Part shown: positions 8,381 through 16,112 of the stretch, piece by piece
Layout: every line of letters begins with the position of its first letter
Numbering within the stretch: position 1 is the stretch's first letter
Source of the DNA: Lysinibacillus sp. FSL M8-0337
GTDB taxonomy: Bacteria > Bacillota > Bacilli > Bacillales_A > Planococcaceae
Direction of reading: 5' to 3'
DNA: 64,000 nucleotides
NCBI RefSeq assembly: GCF_038593855.1
Contig: NZ_CP151996.1
Span: 3,162,001-3,226,000 of the forward strand
Program-made: the position numbers and the translations under genes
Notes under the pieces: generated by a model
Told to the model about the DNA's origin: nothing
Databases searched by the model: none
What the model saw: only the letters and a program-made list of their open reading frames with translations

Positions 8381-10099
8381 TTACCGATAAATTGATTTCA
8401 CATATTCATCTAAGCCATCCATACTTTCGGCCATCATATTTAATGTCTCTTTATGGCCAATTAAAAAAGCGACAAAACCGTCAATATGTTCAGGGCTTTT
8501 TCGCTTGGATGGTGTTTTTAAATTGTTTATATTTGTTATGACTTTGGCATTAGATGCACAGAAAATTAGTAATGGATTATCTGTTATTACTTTATCCTGC
8601 AAAAGAAGAATTTCAAAATCATCTAACGGTTCATTCATAACGGTTGGATATTGAGAAACTTCTACGCATGGTACGCCTAACATTTCCCACTGTTCAACAA
8701 GTTTTTCAGCCAACGCTGGATCATAATTTATTTGTCGTAAATCAAAGTTTTCAAATACCCATTCAACATATTCATTTACAATTTCTTCATCAACTGTTTT
8801 TCCTGGACATAATGTAACAAATCCTTTTTCTGCAAGCTCTTTATAGGGAACATTTCGCTGCAGCTCTTTTTCCTCTATCCCAAATTCAGGAATGAAGTAC
8901 CTCTGTTTTACTTTTAATATTGATTCTCCATCATCAGTAGATGTAGGGACGTTTATACTCACGCATGTTAAATCAGTGCGTCTCGATAAGTCGACACCAA
9001 CAACACATGTTAAACCTTCAATCTCTCCAAGATCTTCAACAAGCATTTTTTCTAATTGCTCAAGATCGAAATATGTCTCTGCATAGTTTACGAATACATT
9101 GAGGTGCTTAGATAAAAATTCAGCACGATTGAAGCTATTATTTTGAGCTTCTTTAAATGCATTCTCTAAAAACTCCATGCTCACTGATACACCGATATTC
9201 GGATTTACCATTCGCCACACTTCGCGGTCTTCCCAATCATAGCCCTTGTTTGGTTCATAAATCATTACAAACCAAGAATCATCATTGTCATTCTTCATTG
9301 CTTCTTTGGCATAAGCATGAATTTGAGCACCTAATGCTCCTGTTTGTTTACCAGCTGTTGTTGTGATGATGTTTAAAGGTTCTTCCTGGGCAATTTGAGC
9401 AGAACGCAAGTTATCATATTGCTCACGATCCATTTGGGCGTGGACTTCATCGAAATAGTTACAATATGGATTTTTACCCTCGTTCCCTGCATTATCCTTC
9501 GTTAAAACTTTTAACGTGTTGGCGTATTTTATACCGTCTTCTACAAAGGTGTACTTGATAGAACGGACTGAATCCTCTTTACCCTTGTAAATTCGTGTTC
9601 CTGGACGCAAATCCGGACTATTTTCAATCGTTAGGCCGATAGGAATAGCAGCGTTTTGGCATTGTTCAAATGTATTTGCTGATATATAGAAATCAGCGCC
9701 TTTAACACCCTCGCCATACATACCATAAATTACAGGACTACCACCCATAATTGTTTTACCGTTTTTCTTTGGCACCTGCAGGTATGCATTTCGAACAACT
9801 CGCACAGCTTTTCCAAATTCATTTTCTCGCTGCCAGCCGTAAATGTTAGCAAAGTAAAACTTCTGCCATGATTCTAAGATTAATGGTTGGCCAGCCCATT
9901 TCCCTTTTGCATGTTTCAAGAATGTTTCGGTGAAATATAACATGTCATTGGCTTTATCATTATCAAACCAAATGTCTTTACGCTTCTTCCATCGTTTATA
10001 TCGCTTCACCATTAATTTAATACTGTGTGGATAAGCTTTTGGATTAGAATCGAACTCTTTTACAAATTCATCAGCATAATTTACATCAAAATCTATCAT
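8381..10099 (-). CDS. terL: Phage terminase large subunit
   Basis: 572 residues; ATG at 10099. The ATPase Walker A motif is VPKKNGKT at about residues 109-116, with the usual Lys/Gly variation of large terminases. Walker B is the YFDEVHA stretch near residue 220. The C-terminal nuclease domain shows GVDLSRRTDLT near residue 370 and NYDPAL further on, with acidic metal ligands. The enzyme pumps DNA into the prohead and cuts it. The start overlaps the stop of the small subunit gene (ATGA). The neighbouring HNH gene suggests packaging with cohesive ends. Confidence 0.93.
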   Translation of the reverse strand: MIDFDVNYADEFVKEFDSNPKAYPHSIKLMVKRYKRWKKRKDIWFDNDKANDMLYFTETFLKHAKGKWAGQPLILESWQKFYFANIYGWQRENEFGKAVRVVRNAYLQVPKKNGKTIMGGSPVIYGMYGEGVKGADFYISANTFEQCQNAAIPIGLTIENSPDLRPGTRIYKGKEDSVRSIKYTFVEDGIKYANTLKVLTKDNAGNEGKNPYCNYFDEVHAQMDREQYDNLRSAQIAQEEPLNIITTTAGKQTGALGAQIHAYAKEAMKNDNDDSWFVMIYEPNKGYDWEDREVWRMVNPNIGVSVSMEFLENAFKEAQNNSFNRAEFLSKHLNVFVNYAETYFDLEQLEKMLVEDLGEIEGLTCVVGVDLSRRTDLTCVSINVPTSTDDGESILKVKQRYFIPEFGIEEKELQRNVPYKELAEKGFVTLCPGKTVDEEIVNEYVEWVFENFDLRQINYDPALAEKLVEQWEMLGVPCVEVSQYPTVMNEPLDDFEILLLQDKVITDNPLLIFCASNAKVITNINNLKTPSKRKSPEHIDGFVAFLIGHKETLNMMAESMDGLDEYVKSIYR

Positions 10100-10629
10100 G
10101 GTCGCATTTTCCTCTGCCTAAATTGAACAAGCTTACTACTTTCATTCACATCAGGATCCGGTTCTTTTTTCTTTTCCTCGTCTCCTTTAGCAAGTAATGT
10201 TCCTGATTTTTTAATGAGGTCTTTGTTTTTGCCATCTAATCCAAGTTGGCCAAGTAATCTAGCTAATTCTTTTCTTAGCTTCTCAGTATTTTCACCAACG
10301 TCTTTTGCTTGTTCATATTCTTCGAAACAATCCAGGTACACTTCAATTAACAAATCCAAAGCAGGTGAATAGGTTCCGGCCTCCACCAATGAATCAATTA
10401 TTCGTTTATGCTGCAGTTCACGATTAGAAGGTTTACTTTTCGTCACACTTTCTTTTTCCTCAACTGTGACATTCTGAACTACGCCCAATTGTTCAAGCCA
10501 TTTATAGCGACTTTTCCACTTTCTAACTGTAGACTCTGCAGCACCAACAGACGTTGCTATTTCTGCATTTGAAAGACTTCCTTCGCTCTCTTTAAAAAGC
10601 TCAAATGCCTGTTCATGTTTTTTGGTCAA
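10096..10629 (-). CDS. terS: Phage terminase small subunit
   Basis: 177 residues; TTG start at 10629 with AGGTGAATAGG before it. The N-terminal 45 residues form a helix-turn-helix (NAEIATSVGAAESTVRKWKSR) that binds the packaging site. A coiled-coil oligomerisation region follows. The C-terminus ends FRQRKMRP, basic like other small terminases that recruit TerL. It overlaps the terL start by four bases. Confidence 0.85.
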   Translation of the reverse strand: MTKKHEQAFELFKESEGSLSNAEIATSVGAAESTVRKWKSRYKWLEQLGVVQNVTVEEKESVTKSKPSNRELQHKRIIDSLVEAGTYSPALDLLIEVYLDCFEEYEQAKDVGENTEKLRKELARLLGQLGLDGKNKDLIKKSGTLLAKGDEEKKKEPDPDVNESSKLVQFRQRKMRP

Positions 10630-10750
10630 TACCTATTCACCTGCCTTTGTCACACTTAAATTTTTTCAAAAAATCAATTTGAGGCGCGCGTTTCCATGCT
10701 CATACGGTCTACCGTAAAATGGCCAAAATATTAATTTGGTAGGGGGGCTA
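10630..10750. other. Candidate phage cos/packaging region
   Basis: These 121 non-coding bases separate the HNH gene from the small terminase gene. They contain a GC-rich patch (GAGGCGCGCG at 10681-10690) and a GGGGGG run near 10742 in otherwise AT-rich sequence. In phages that encode an HNH endonuclease next to the terminase, the cos site commonly lies in this interval. No palindromic cos core could be recognised, so this is a positional proposal only. Confidence 0.3.
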
Positions 10751-11098
10751 TCACCATTTGAAATTATGTTTTGGCTTCGGCTTTGTCTCATGTTCAACTA
10801 TCATGTGACACGTTGGACATAAGGTTGTGACGTTGCCTGGATCAAGCTTTAAGTCTGGCCTCTTATTGATTGGTATGATGTGATGATGCTGTGCTGTCTT
10901 ACCAAAGACAAACTTATTACATCGTGTACATCTTCCTTTATCTCGCCGATAACAATCAGCCTTTAAATCCCTCCATGCCTCCGTGCTATAGAACGGCTTA
11001 TTGCTGGCACCTACATTCCTTTTCTTTCTTCTATGATTATCACAATACCGACCTTTACTAACTAACTGTCGGCATCCTTGTTCACTACAATATTTCAT
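10751..11098 (-). CDS. Phage HNH endonuclease
   Basis: 115 residues. The N-terminus has a zinc-binding cysteine/histidine cluster (C4, C9, C18, H21). The HNH core follows: a CTRCNKFV cysteine pair, the HHHIIP catalytic histidines near residue 75, an asparagine in DPGNVTTLC, and the CPTCH pair that completes the zinc site. HNH proteins next to terminase genes take part in DNA cutting during packaging of cohesive-ended phages. The ATG overlaps the stop of the upstream gene (ATGA), and the gene is near the start of the late operon. Confidence 0.9.
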   Translation of the reverse strand: MKYCSEQGCRQLVSKGRYCDNHRRKKRNVGASNKPFYSTEAWRDLKADCYRRDKGRCTRCNKFVFGKTAQHHHIIPINKRPDLKLDPGNVTTLCPTCHMIVEHETKPKPKHNFKW

Positions 11099-11397
11099 TC
11101 TGCATCAACTGCTAATTGTTCCTCAATGTACTCACGTATTGTATCAGGCTTCTTTAAATTACCTGGTACATCGATATTGTTTTCTTCGGCATACTCTCTC
11201 AGTTGTGTAGCAGTCATGCCCTGTAAATTAATTACTGGTGCTTCTGTTAATGGTTTAACTTCTACATATATCATTGACTCAGGATTATCGGTTACTTCAA
11301 AAGATGGTCTCATACCTGCAGGTGCAAATAATATCTTCTTTGCTTCACTATCCCAATACTCAGTGCCATTAGCTGTTGTTCTAATTGGTACTTTCAT
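11095..11397 (-). CDS. Small phage protein with SAP/HeH-like helix motif, first late gene
   Basis: 100 residues; ATG at 11397 after a GGAG site. The N-terminal 60 residues are beta-rich and unrecognised. The C-terminal segment (TATQLREYAEENNIDVPG followed by IREYIEEQL) resembles the SAP/LEM-like or HeH helix-extension-helix motif found in many phage head-cluster proteins and nucleic-acid-binding proteins. It is the first gene of the late transcript and is coupled to the HNH gene by a four-base overlap. The precise role is unknown. Confidence 0.6.
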   Translation of the reverse strand: MKVPIRTTANGTEYWDSEAKKILFAPAGMRPSFEVTDNPESMIYVEVKPLTEAPVINLQGMTATQLREYAEENNIDVPGNLKKPDTIREYIEEQLAVDAE

Positions 11398-11435
11398 TTA
11401 TTGATTGCTCCTTTCAATTTTAAATAGATTTCTTC

Positions 11436-11494
11436 CTAGCAAAATGTATTTGCTAGTTAGTTTTCTTTATTGTTTTCTTTATTGTTTTCTTTAG
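11436..11494 (-). other. 5' leader of late operon: stem-loop and 12-bp tandem repeats
   Basis: Between the late promoter and the first late gene there is a perfect 8-bp stem-loop (CTAGCAAA / TTTGCTAG, 11436-11456). Next to it is a 12-base unit (GTTTTCTTTATT on the plus strand) repeated nearly three times from 11460 to 11491. The stem-loop has no following T run on the minus strand, so it is not a simple terminator. It may affect message stability. Confidence 0.5.
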
Positions 11495-11513
11495 AGATTT
11501 TGCATTATATGAA

Positions 11514-11519
11514 GGAACT
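11514..11519 (-). promoter_or_regulatory. Candidate phage late promoter -10 box (TATAAT, no -35)
   Basis: A perfect TATAAT lies on the minus strand at 11519-11514. The hexamer 17 bases upstream (GTCTAG) does not resemble TTGACA. A repeat array begins 11 bases upstream of the -10 box. This is what an activator-dependent promoter would look like. The predicted start of transcription is near 11507. Confidence 0.55.
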
Positions 11520-11529
11520 CGTTTCACTA

Positions 11530-11617
11530 GACGCTAATTAGCGACATTACTAGACGCTAATCCGCGACATAAGTGACGCTAATTAGCGACATTATAGGTG
11601 ACGCTAATCCGCGACAG
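11530..11617. repeat. Four-copy palindromic repeat array, candidate ArpU-binding sites
   Basis: Four copies of an 18-base unit start at 11530, 11553, 11575 and 11600 (spacing 23, 22 and 25). Copies 1 and 3 contain the perfect 12-bp palindrome CGCTAATTAGCG. Copies 2 and 4 carry the variant CGCTAATCCGCG, so strong and weak forms alternate. The spacing of about two helical turns puts all copies on one face of the DNA. The array lies between the terminator of the ArpU-like gene and the late promoter. Confidence 0.7.
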
Positions 11618-11629
11618 TTAATACCTATG

Positions 11630-11672
11630 AAAATGAAAAAGGAATTAACTAAGGTCTCCCTTAATCAATTCC
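11630..11672 (-). terminator. Terminator after the late regulator gene
   Basis: On the minus strand GGAATTGATTAAGG and CCTTAGTTAATTCC form a near-perfect 14-bp stem with a GAGA loop, followed by TTTTTCATTTT. It should end the early/middle transcript 105 bases downstream of the ArpU-like gene, before the repeat array and late promoter. Confidence 0.85.
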
Positions 11673-11777
11673 CGATGATATTAATTTAACATGTATAAAA
11701 GCAAATGCTTCATTTTAAATTGCTAATATTTTCATTTTATTTTTCTACTTTTTTTCTATTATTTTTCTACTTTTTTT

Positions 11778-12218
11778 CTACATAGTGCGAGCTATATTTA
11801 AATCCAAGGCTAGTTTGTAGAAAGCTTTCCAACGAATTTTATCGTAAGTAGTTGCAGAAATAGGCGGTTGAAATTTGAAACAATAGACTTTCATATCTGT
11901 TAAGTATTCGGCATCATCAGCCATGTATCTTGTTTCGATCAAGAATCTTTCCATTGGTGGCAGCCTCTTAACTGCACGTTCTACACGCTCGCAATATTTA
12001 CGTCTTATACTCTTTTCATCAACGTTGTATATAGCTATTGAGCCTGTTTGGTCACTCGTCAAGTTAGCCTTTCCTCCACCAATGTCATTAATATGTGATG
12101 TGGTAGCAGCCTCCCTTTCTTCAAAGGTTAAATGTTTAAAAATGCGGTATTTCTCTAATTCTCGCTCGACAGCTGCTTGTGTGGCTTTTCTATCTAATTC
12201 GGGCAATTCAAAGTCCAA
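11778..12218 (-). CDS. ArpU-family phage late transcription regulator
   Basis: 146 residues; TTG start at 12218 after GGAGGAAACAAAC. The segment YCERVERAVKRLPPMERFLIE and the C-terminal helix-turn-helix region (PISATTYDKIRWKAFYKLA) match the ArpU/RinA-like regulators that switch on packaging and lysis genes in phages of Gram-positive hosts. It is sigma-factor-like in its last 50 residues. It is the last gene before a terminator, a repeat array and the late promoter, the expected place for a late activator. It probably acts on that array. Confidence 0.8.
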   Translation of the reverse strand: MDFELPELDRKATQAAVERELEKYRIFKHLTFEEREAATTSHINDIGGGKANLTSDQTGSIAIYNVDEKSIRRKYCERVERAVKRLPPMERFLIETRYMADDAEYLTDMKVYCFKFQPPISATTYDKIRWKAFYKLALDLNIARTM

Positions 12219-12242
12219 GTTTGTTTCCTCCTTCTATAACAA

Positions 12243-12270
12243 GAAAGATACCCTGGCATCAACCAGGGCA
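12243..12270 (-). terminator. Possible terminator or attenuator upstream of the late regulator
   Basis: GCCCTGG and CCAGGGT form a stem with a TTGATG loop on the minus strand, followed by ATCTTTCTT. It lies between the preceding unknown gene and the ArpU-like gene. The T run is broken, so termination may be partial, which would hold back expression of the late regulator. Confidence 0.45.
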
Positions 12271-12277
12271 ATTGGTA

Positions 12278-12718
12278 TCAATCTAGTAAATCATCATTAT
12301 CTAGTTTATCGACTTCATCCATACTCATCTGACCAGGTGGTACCGACACACTTCCATCCCCATCAACCTTATACTCAACGCCCTCGTGCCCTTCCTCAAA
12401 TTCTTCAATGCTCATTTGGCTTTGTTCAAGCGTTAATTTGATGTTAAAGCCTGCTTTTGGATAAAGTTGAATAGTTTTTTCTTCACTATCGCCTTTAGCT
12501 TCAAATTTGAGTACAACTTTCTTGCTATCGCGCTGAATAGATTTCATCTCTGCAGATAATTTAACATCTGCAATTTCAACAATTACAATGCTGCCTGCCA
12601 TACCGATTAATTCTGATTTATACTTAACATCGTCACCAAGGATATGAAACTCTAAAACTTCTTTTTTATCATCTTTTTGTATCTTTTTAAAAAGAACATC
12701 TACTTCAACTTTAGCCAT
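12278..12718 (-). CDS. Phage protein of unknown function, acidic tail
   Basis: 146 residues; ATG at 12718 with GGAGAGTGTGAAGA before it and an eight-base overlap with the resolvase gene. The first 85 residues are beta-rich with alternating charged strands. The C-terminal 45 residues are acidic and methionine-rich (SIEEFEEGHEG, then SMDEVDKLDNDDLLD). Acidic tails of this kind are found in single-stranded-DNA-binding and DNA-mimic proteins, but nothing here proves such a role. It is expressed with the recombination genes. Confidence 0.6.
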   Translation of the reverse strand: MAKVEVDVLFKKIQKDDKKEVLEFHILGDDVKYKSELIGMAGSIVIVEIADVKLSAEMKSIQRDSKKVVLKFEAKGDSEEKTIQLYPKAGFNIKLTLEQSQMSIEEFEEGHEGVEYKVDGDGSVSVPPGQMSMDEVDKLDNDDLLD

Positions 12719-13289
12719 TCTTCACACTCTCCATTTCAATACTTTTATTTCCTAAGATTGATTTAACTACTTCCGCTTGATAGACAGGACAACCAATAAA
12801 ATCAGGTCTATAAAACTGGTACATGATTCTCGCAATTTGAGCTAAAATATATGCATCAACAACGTTGTCACTTTTATGTGAAAATCTATAATGATCTTTT
12901 ACTGCTTTCATAACTTCTTTTTTCTTTTCTGCACCAGCAAGACGCTTTTTGTTTCCAACTTCACCAGTAAAGCCAGTAACATTTACGAACTTCTTAACAG
13001 CATTAGGAGCAACTTCGTAGTATTTAAACCCCCGTCTAGTTAGAGACATTCGCATACCCCAACCGATTCCGCCAAGCTGTATACCTTGCTGTGTTGCAAA
13101 TCCAAATCCCTCAATTGTAATTATGTCGCCCTTTTGCATGTGGGCCATAACTTCGTCAATAAGGGTAATCATTCGATAAGGATCTTTATCACCTATGCCA
13201 GTTAATTCTTTGGCTCTAAGTACTTGGCCACTTTCATCAAGTGCGACAAATCCTGTTTTAGTTGATGGATCTATACCAATGAATCTCAT
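12711..13289 (-). CDS. RuvC-like Holliday junction resolvase of phage
   Basis: 192 residues; ATG at 13289 after GGAGGATCATT. The RNase H fold is recognisable: GIDPSTKTGFVALD at the N-terminus with the first catalytic Asp (D7), an Glu in TIEGFGF near residue 60, and the C-terminal pair in SDNVVDAYILA near residue 140. RuvC-like enzymes cut four-way junctions made during recombination and replication and clear branches before packaging. It lies within the replication and recombination block, consistent with that use. Confidence 0.85.
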   Translation of the reverse strand: MRFIGIDPSTKTGFVALDESGQVLRAKELTGIGDKDPYRMITLIDEVMAHMQKGDIITIEGFGFATQQGIQLGGIGWGMRMSLTRRGFKYYEVAPNAVKKFVNVTGFTGEVGNKKRLAGAEKKKEVMKAVKDHYRFSHKSDNVVDAYILAQIARIMYQFYRPDFIGCPVYQAEVVKSILGNKSIEMESVKNG

Positions 13290-13338
13290 AATGATCCTCC
13301 AAATCTTTTATTGTATTTATTTCTCAAATTGTTCAGTA

Positions 13339-14241
13339 TCACTCACATAACCCATACTGGCTTGAACACATAGGTACTTCCTCCATCAGTTTTAAAAGGT
13401 CGTATTGTACTCCGCCATAAGTTGTTTTTGACCATTCAACTACATCATGGATTCCGTGTCCTCTGTCATCACTAGTAAAGAATGTTGATGATCCACGTTT
13501 AGAGGCTTTTGACACAATTTCTTCCCAGCATGCAACTCTCTCAATTTCTTCCGGGAATCGTCTAGCAATCTCGTACAATTCTTCTTTTTTGCTATTAATA
13601 CATGGCATACAACCGACACGCCCCATACCTTGCTTATACAGTGGGTTTGGTTTTATTCCGTGCTTATCATGTTGCTTAAAAACGTCGTAGACATCCCAAT
13701 TTAGTATTGGTCGATAGATTGTATAACCTTCTGGCGTTTCTTCCGTTTCGGTCATCTTCGAACGTTTTAAACTTTCGTTTGCTCTGATTCCTTGCCAGCT
13801 AACAACATGGTTGCCCGCCTCAAAGATTGGTACGTATATTTGGTCAAACATCGGTCTAACTTTTAATTCAACAGTGCAAAACCGGGACATTGTTGAAGGG
13901 AAACGACCTTTCCATATACATAAATCTAAAAATGGATTACCTGTAGGATGCAGCACTTCTAAAGCTTGCTTAATAATCGTTTCTGATACGCCTTCTTTGC
14001 GCCATTTAGTGTCTACTACTTCACGTTTACGCATGATCTGTTGGCTAAAGTCAGGTTTAATTCTTGTAATAGGTCCTAACTCTTTTTCAAGATAATCAAT
14101 ATATTTATAGGTTTCTGGATGTTCATGTCCAACATCACTAAAAACCACTTTTAAGTTTGGTGTATCTCGTTCGAGTGCCAGGAGCCACATTGCTGTACTG
14201 TCTTTGCCACCGCTGATTGATATTACGTTTATTTGTTTCAA
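13339..14241 (-). CDS. PAPS reductase / ATP pyrophosphatase-like protein
   Basis: 300 residues; TTG start at 14241 after AGGAGGGAGTGAGGAC. The PP-loop SGGKDS lies at residues 10-15. A core with FSDVGHEHPETYKYID follows. A cysteine cluster (FCTVELK, then GCMPC near residue 205) is placed as in PAPS-reductase-family proteins that bind an iron-sulfur cluster. Such enzymes activate a substrate with ATP and often handle sulfur; relatives include DndC and tRNA-modifying enzymes. The phage context suggests nucleic-acid modification rather than sulfate assimilation. No partner DNA-modification genes are visible nearby, so the substrate is unknown. Confidence 0.82.
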   Translation of the reverse strand: MKQINVISISGGKDSTAMWLLALERDTPNLKVVFSDVGHEHPETYKYIDYLEKELGPITRIKPDFSQQIMRKREVVDTKWRKEGVSETIIKQALEVLHPTGNPFLDLCIWKGRFPSTMSRFCTVELKVRPMFDQIYVPIFEAGNHVVSWQGIRANESLKRSKMTETEETPEGYTIYRPILNWDVYDVFKQHDKHGIKPNPLYKQGMGRVGCMPCINSKKEELYEIARRFPEEIERVACWEEIVSKASKRGSSTFFTSDDRGHGIHDVVEWSKTTYGGVQYDLLKLMEEVPMCSSQYGLCE

Positions 14242-14291
14242 GTCCTCACTCCCTCCTGTACAATATCTTTCATATATTCATCACGGTTATC

Positions 14292-14798
14292 TCAAAATAA
14301 GCTCAACTGCTCATATTCTTGTTTTTTCAAAGGTGTGTTCACCATTACTGTCATATCGTGCGCCGTTTCCACCTTTTTCTGCACCATTTTGGGTGTTTCG
14401 TTCACCAAATTTACTTCTATATCCTCAAAAGTTTCAATGATTTCAAAGCAACGATTATTTTTAAACGATCCAACAGGTGCAACACTAGGTCGATTTTTTG
14501 AAAATACACTGTAATAGCCATTTGCTCCTGGTTCAGTGATAATGTATTCCTCGCCAATCAAGTAAGAATGTGATGGAGGTTTTACAACGCGAGCTAGATA
14601 TTTTTTTGGTGCTTTCACAGTCTCATCACTAGCAACGTCTACAAGCTCAAATCTACTCTTTTGATAGGTACCAAAATGAGCACCTGGATGCGGAAATCTG
14701 CTTACGTTATAAGCTAATCCCCCATGTGGAAACAGATAGTATATTTCACCTTCCACAAGGTTTGATTTATCTGGAGCTTGTATACAGCGTCCTCGCAT
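14292..14798 (-). CDS. Two-repeat phage protein ending in a sliding-clamp-binding motif
   Basis: 168 residues. Two repeats of about 50 residues are visible: residues 3-53 and 69-120. Each starts with a basic beta strand (CIQAPDKSNLVEGEIYY, and VVKPPSHSYLIGEEYII) and ends with FELV or FEII, suggesting a tandem small beta-barrel fold. The last five residues are QLSLF, which matches the bacterial beta-clamp-binding pentapeptide. It sits between the DnaB helicase and the PAPS-reductase-like gene. I do not recognise the family. A role in linking another factor to the host DnaN clamp is an inference. Confidence 0.65.
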   Translation of the reverse strand: MRGRCIQAPDKSNLVEGEIYYLFPHGGLAYNVSRFPHPGAHFGTYQKSRFELVDVASDETVKAPKKYLARVVKPPSHSYLIGEEYIITEPGANGYYSVFSKNRPSVAPVGSFKNNRCFEIIETFEDIEVNLVNETPKMVQKKVETAHDMTVMVNTPLKKQEYEQLSLF

Positions 14799-14813
14799 TA
14801 TCGCACCTTCTTT

Positions 14814-16112
14814 CTACTGATTGTCTAGCTCAACAAATTTCTGTTTCCATCCCATAAATAACAACTTAAACTCATTCATCCCAACGTCTCGTCCTTTTGC
14901 AAAGAACTGTTGAATGACCTTGCCGTGTTGCGCTTTATCAGCTGGATCATGCCATAAAAATTCCACAACGTCAGCGTCTTGCTCAATGGATGATGATTCT
15001 TTTAAATGTGATAACTGCGGCTTTTTAACATTGTCGCTTTCTCTGGTCATTTGCGATAACATCATAAAGCAACAATTCATGTCACGGGCTATTTGCTTGG
15101 CAGTAGTTGTTACATTACCTATAGCCTGTGCCCTTGTTTCATTTTTTCGCTGTGGAATCTTCATAATTTGTAGATAGTCGACGGCAATCATTGCAATTTG
15201 TCCGTATCGCTTCTTAAAACGCCTTGCTGTAGCCCTTACTTCCTCGATTGTTACACCTGATGAATCCTGGACAAAGATTGGTAACTTTTCTAGCTCTTTA
15301 TAGGCAAATTCAATGACTCCTAATTCCTCAGGCTTTAAGTCCTTATTTTTAATGCGGCCATATTGAATGCCTGTTGAATTTGAAATCATCCGATCAAACA
15401 ATTGGTACTTGTCCATTTCTTGTGACCAAATTAATACAGGTCCACTTTTGGCCACACCCATAATTCTTTGAAGCAGCATTGCTGTTTTACCAACACTAGG
15501 ACGTCCAGCACTAACGAACAGCCAACCTCTCCAAAGACCATGCGCCCATTTGTCATAGTGTTTAAATCCAGTAGGTATAAATTCAGCTCGTTTTAAAAGA
15601 TGTTCGAAATAACCTTGCCGTGAATCTCTCAAACTTTGCATCTTTCCATCATCTTCTGGTCGTACTTCTGATGCTAATTTTTCAATTTCAGCAAAATAAT
15701 CATCGTCTGTTTCAAAATCCTCATGTAAGAGATTCATGATTTTTTGTCCTATTTCTGTGCCACGTCTTCTTATCGCCCTAGAACGAACGATATTGGCATA
15801 GGATACAATATTTGAAGCAGTAGGACAGGAAACGGCTAATTCTGCTAAATAAGAAATACTTAATTCATCCATTTTGTTATGTTGCATGTACAGTTCTGTA
15901 ACGGTTGTAATGTCAATCGGTTGATTCTTAGCATCCAGCCATTTCATTACTCTATATATTTGCTGATGTCTTGGACTAATGAAGTCTCGTGCTTCAAGAA
16001 ATATAATGTCATCAATCACACTTGGTTCAAGAAATATTGCACCTAACACCGATTGCTCGGCTTCAATTTCATATTCAGTTGCTCCAATCAAAGCCATTTG
16101 GATCATTCCCAT
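14814..16112 (-). CDS. Replicative DNA helicase (DnaB-like)
   Basis: About 432 residues; the start is either ATG 16112 or ATG 16097, neither with a strong ribosome site. The N-terminal domain has EAEQSVLGAIFLEP, typical of DnaB. The RecA-like motor has Walker A GRPSVGKTAML near residue 205, a Walker B AVDYLQIM near 325, and the downstream LKESSSIEQDADVV motif of DnaB helicases. It unwinds the phage replication fork. It overlaps the RepO-like gene by 20-40 bases; the pair forms the phage replication initiation unit. Confidence 0.92.
   Translation of the reverse strand: MGMIQMALIGATEYEIEAEQSVLGAIFLEPSVIDDIIFLEARDFISPRHQQIYRVMKWLDAKNQPIDITTVTELYMQHNKMDELSISYLAELAVSCPTASNIVSYANIVRSRAIRRRGTEIGQKIMNLLHEDFETDDDYFAEIEKLASEVRPEDDGKMQSLRDSRQGYFEHLLKRAEFIPTGFKHYDKWAHGLWRGWLFVSAGRPSVGKTAMLLQRIMGVAKSGPVLIWSQEMDKYQLFDRMISNSTGIQYGRIKNKDLKPEELGVIEFAYKELEKLPIFVQDSSGVTIEEVRATARRFKKRYGQIAMIAVDYLQIMKIPQRKNETRAQAIGNVTTTAKQIARDMNCCFMMLSQMTRESDNVKKPQLSHLKESSSIEQDADVVEFLWHDPADKAQHGKVIQQFFAKGRDVGMNEFKLLFMGWKQKFVELDNQ

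Noticed and set aside
7990..9400. Plus-strand open frames within the portal and terminase genes
   Set aside because: They are shadows of the minus-strand genes; they have no ribosome sites and no protein-like composition.
11530..11617. Repeat array as a CRISPR or a replication origin iteron
   Set aside because: Only four copies, with 4-7-base gaps that are not unique spacers, and the array lies beside the late promoter and far from the initiator gene.
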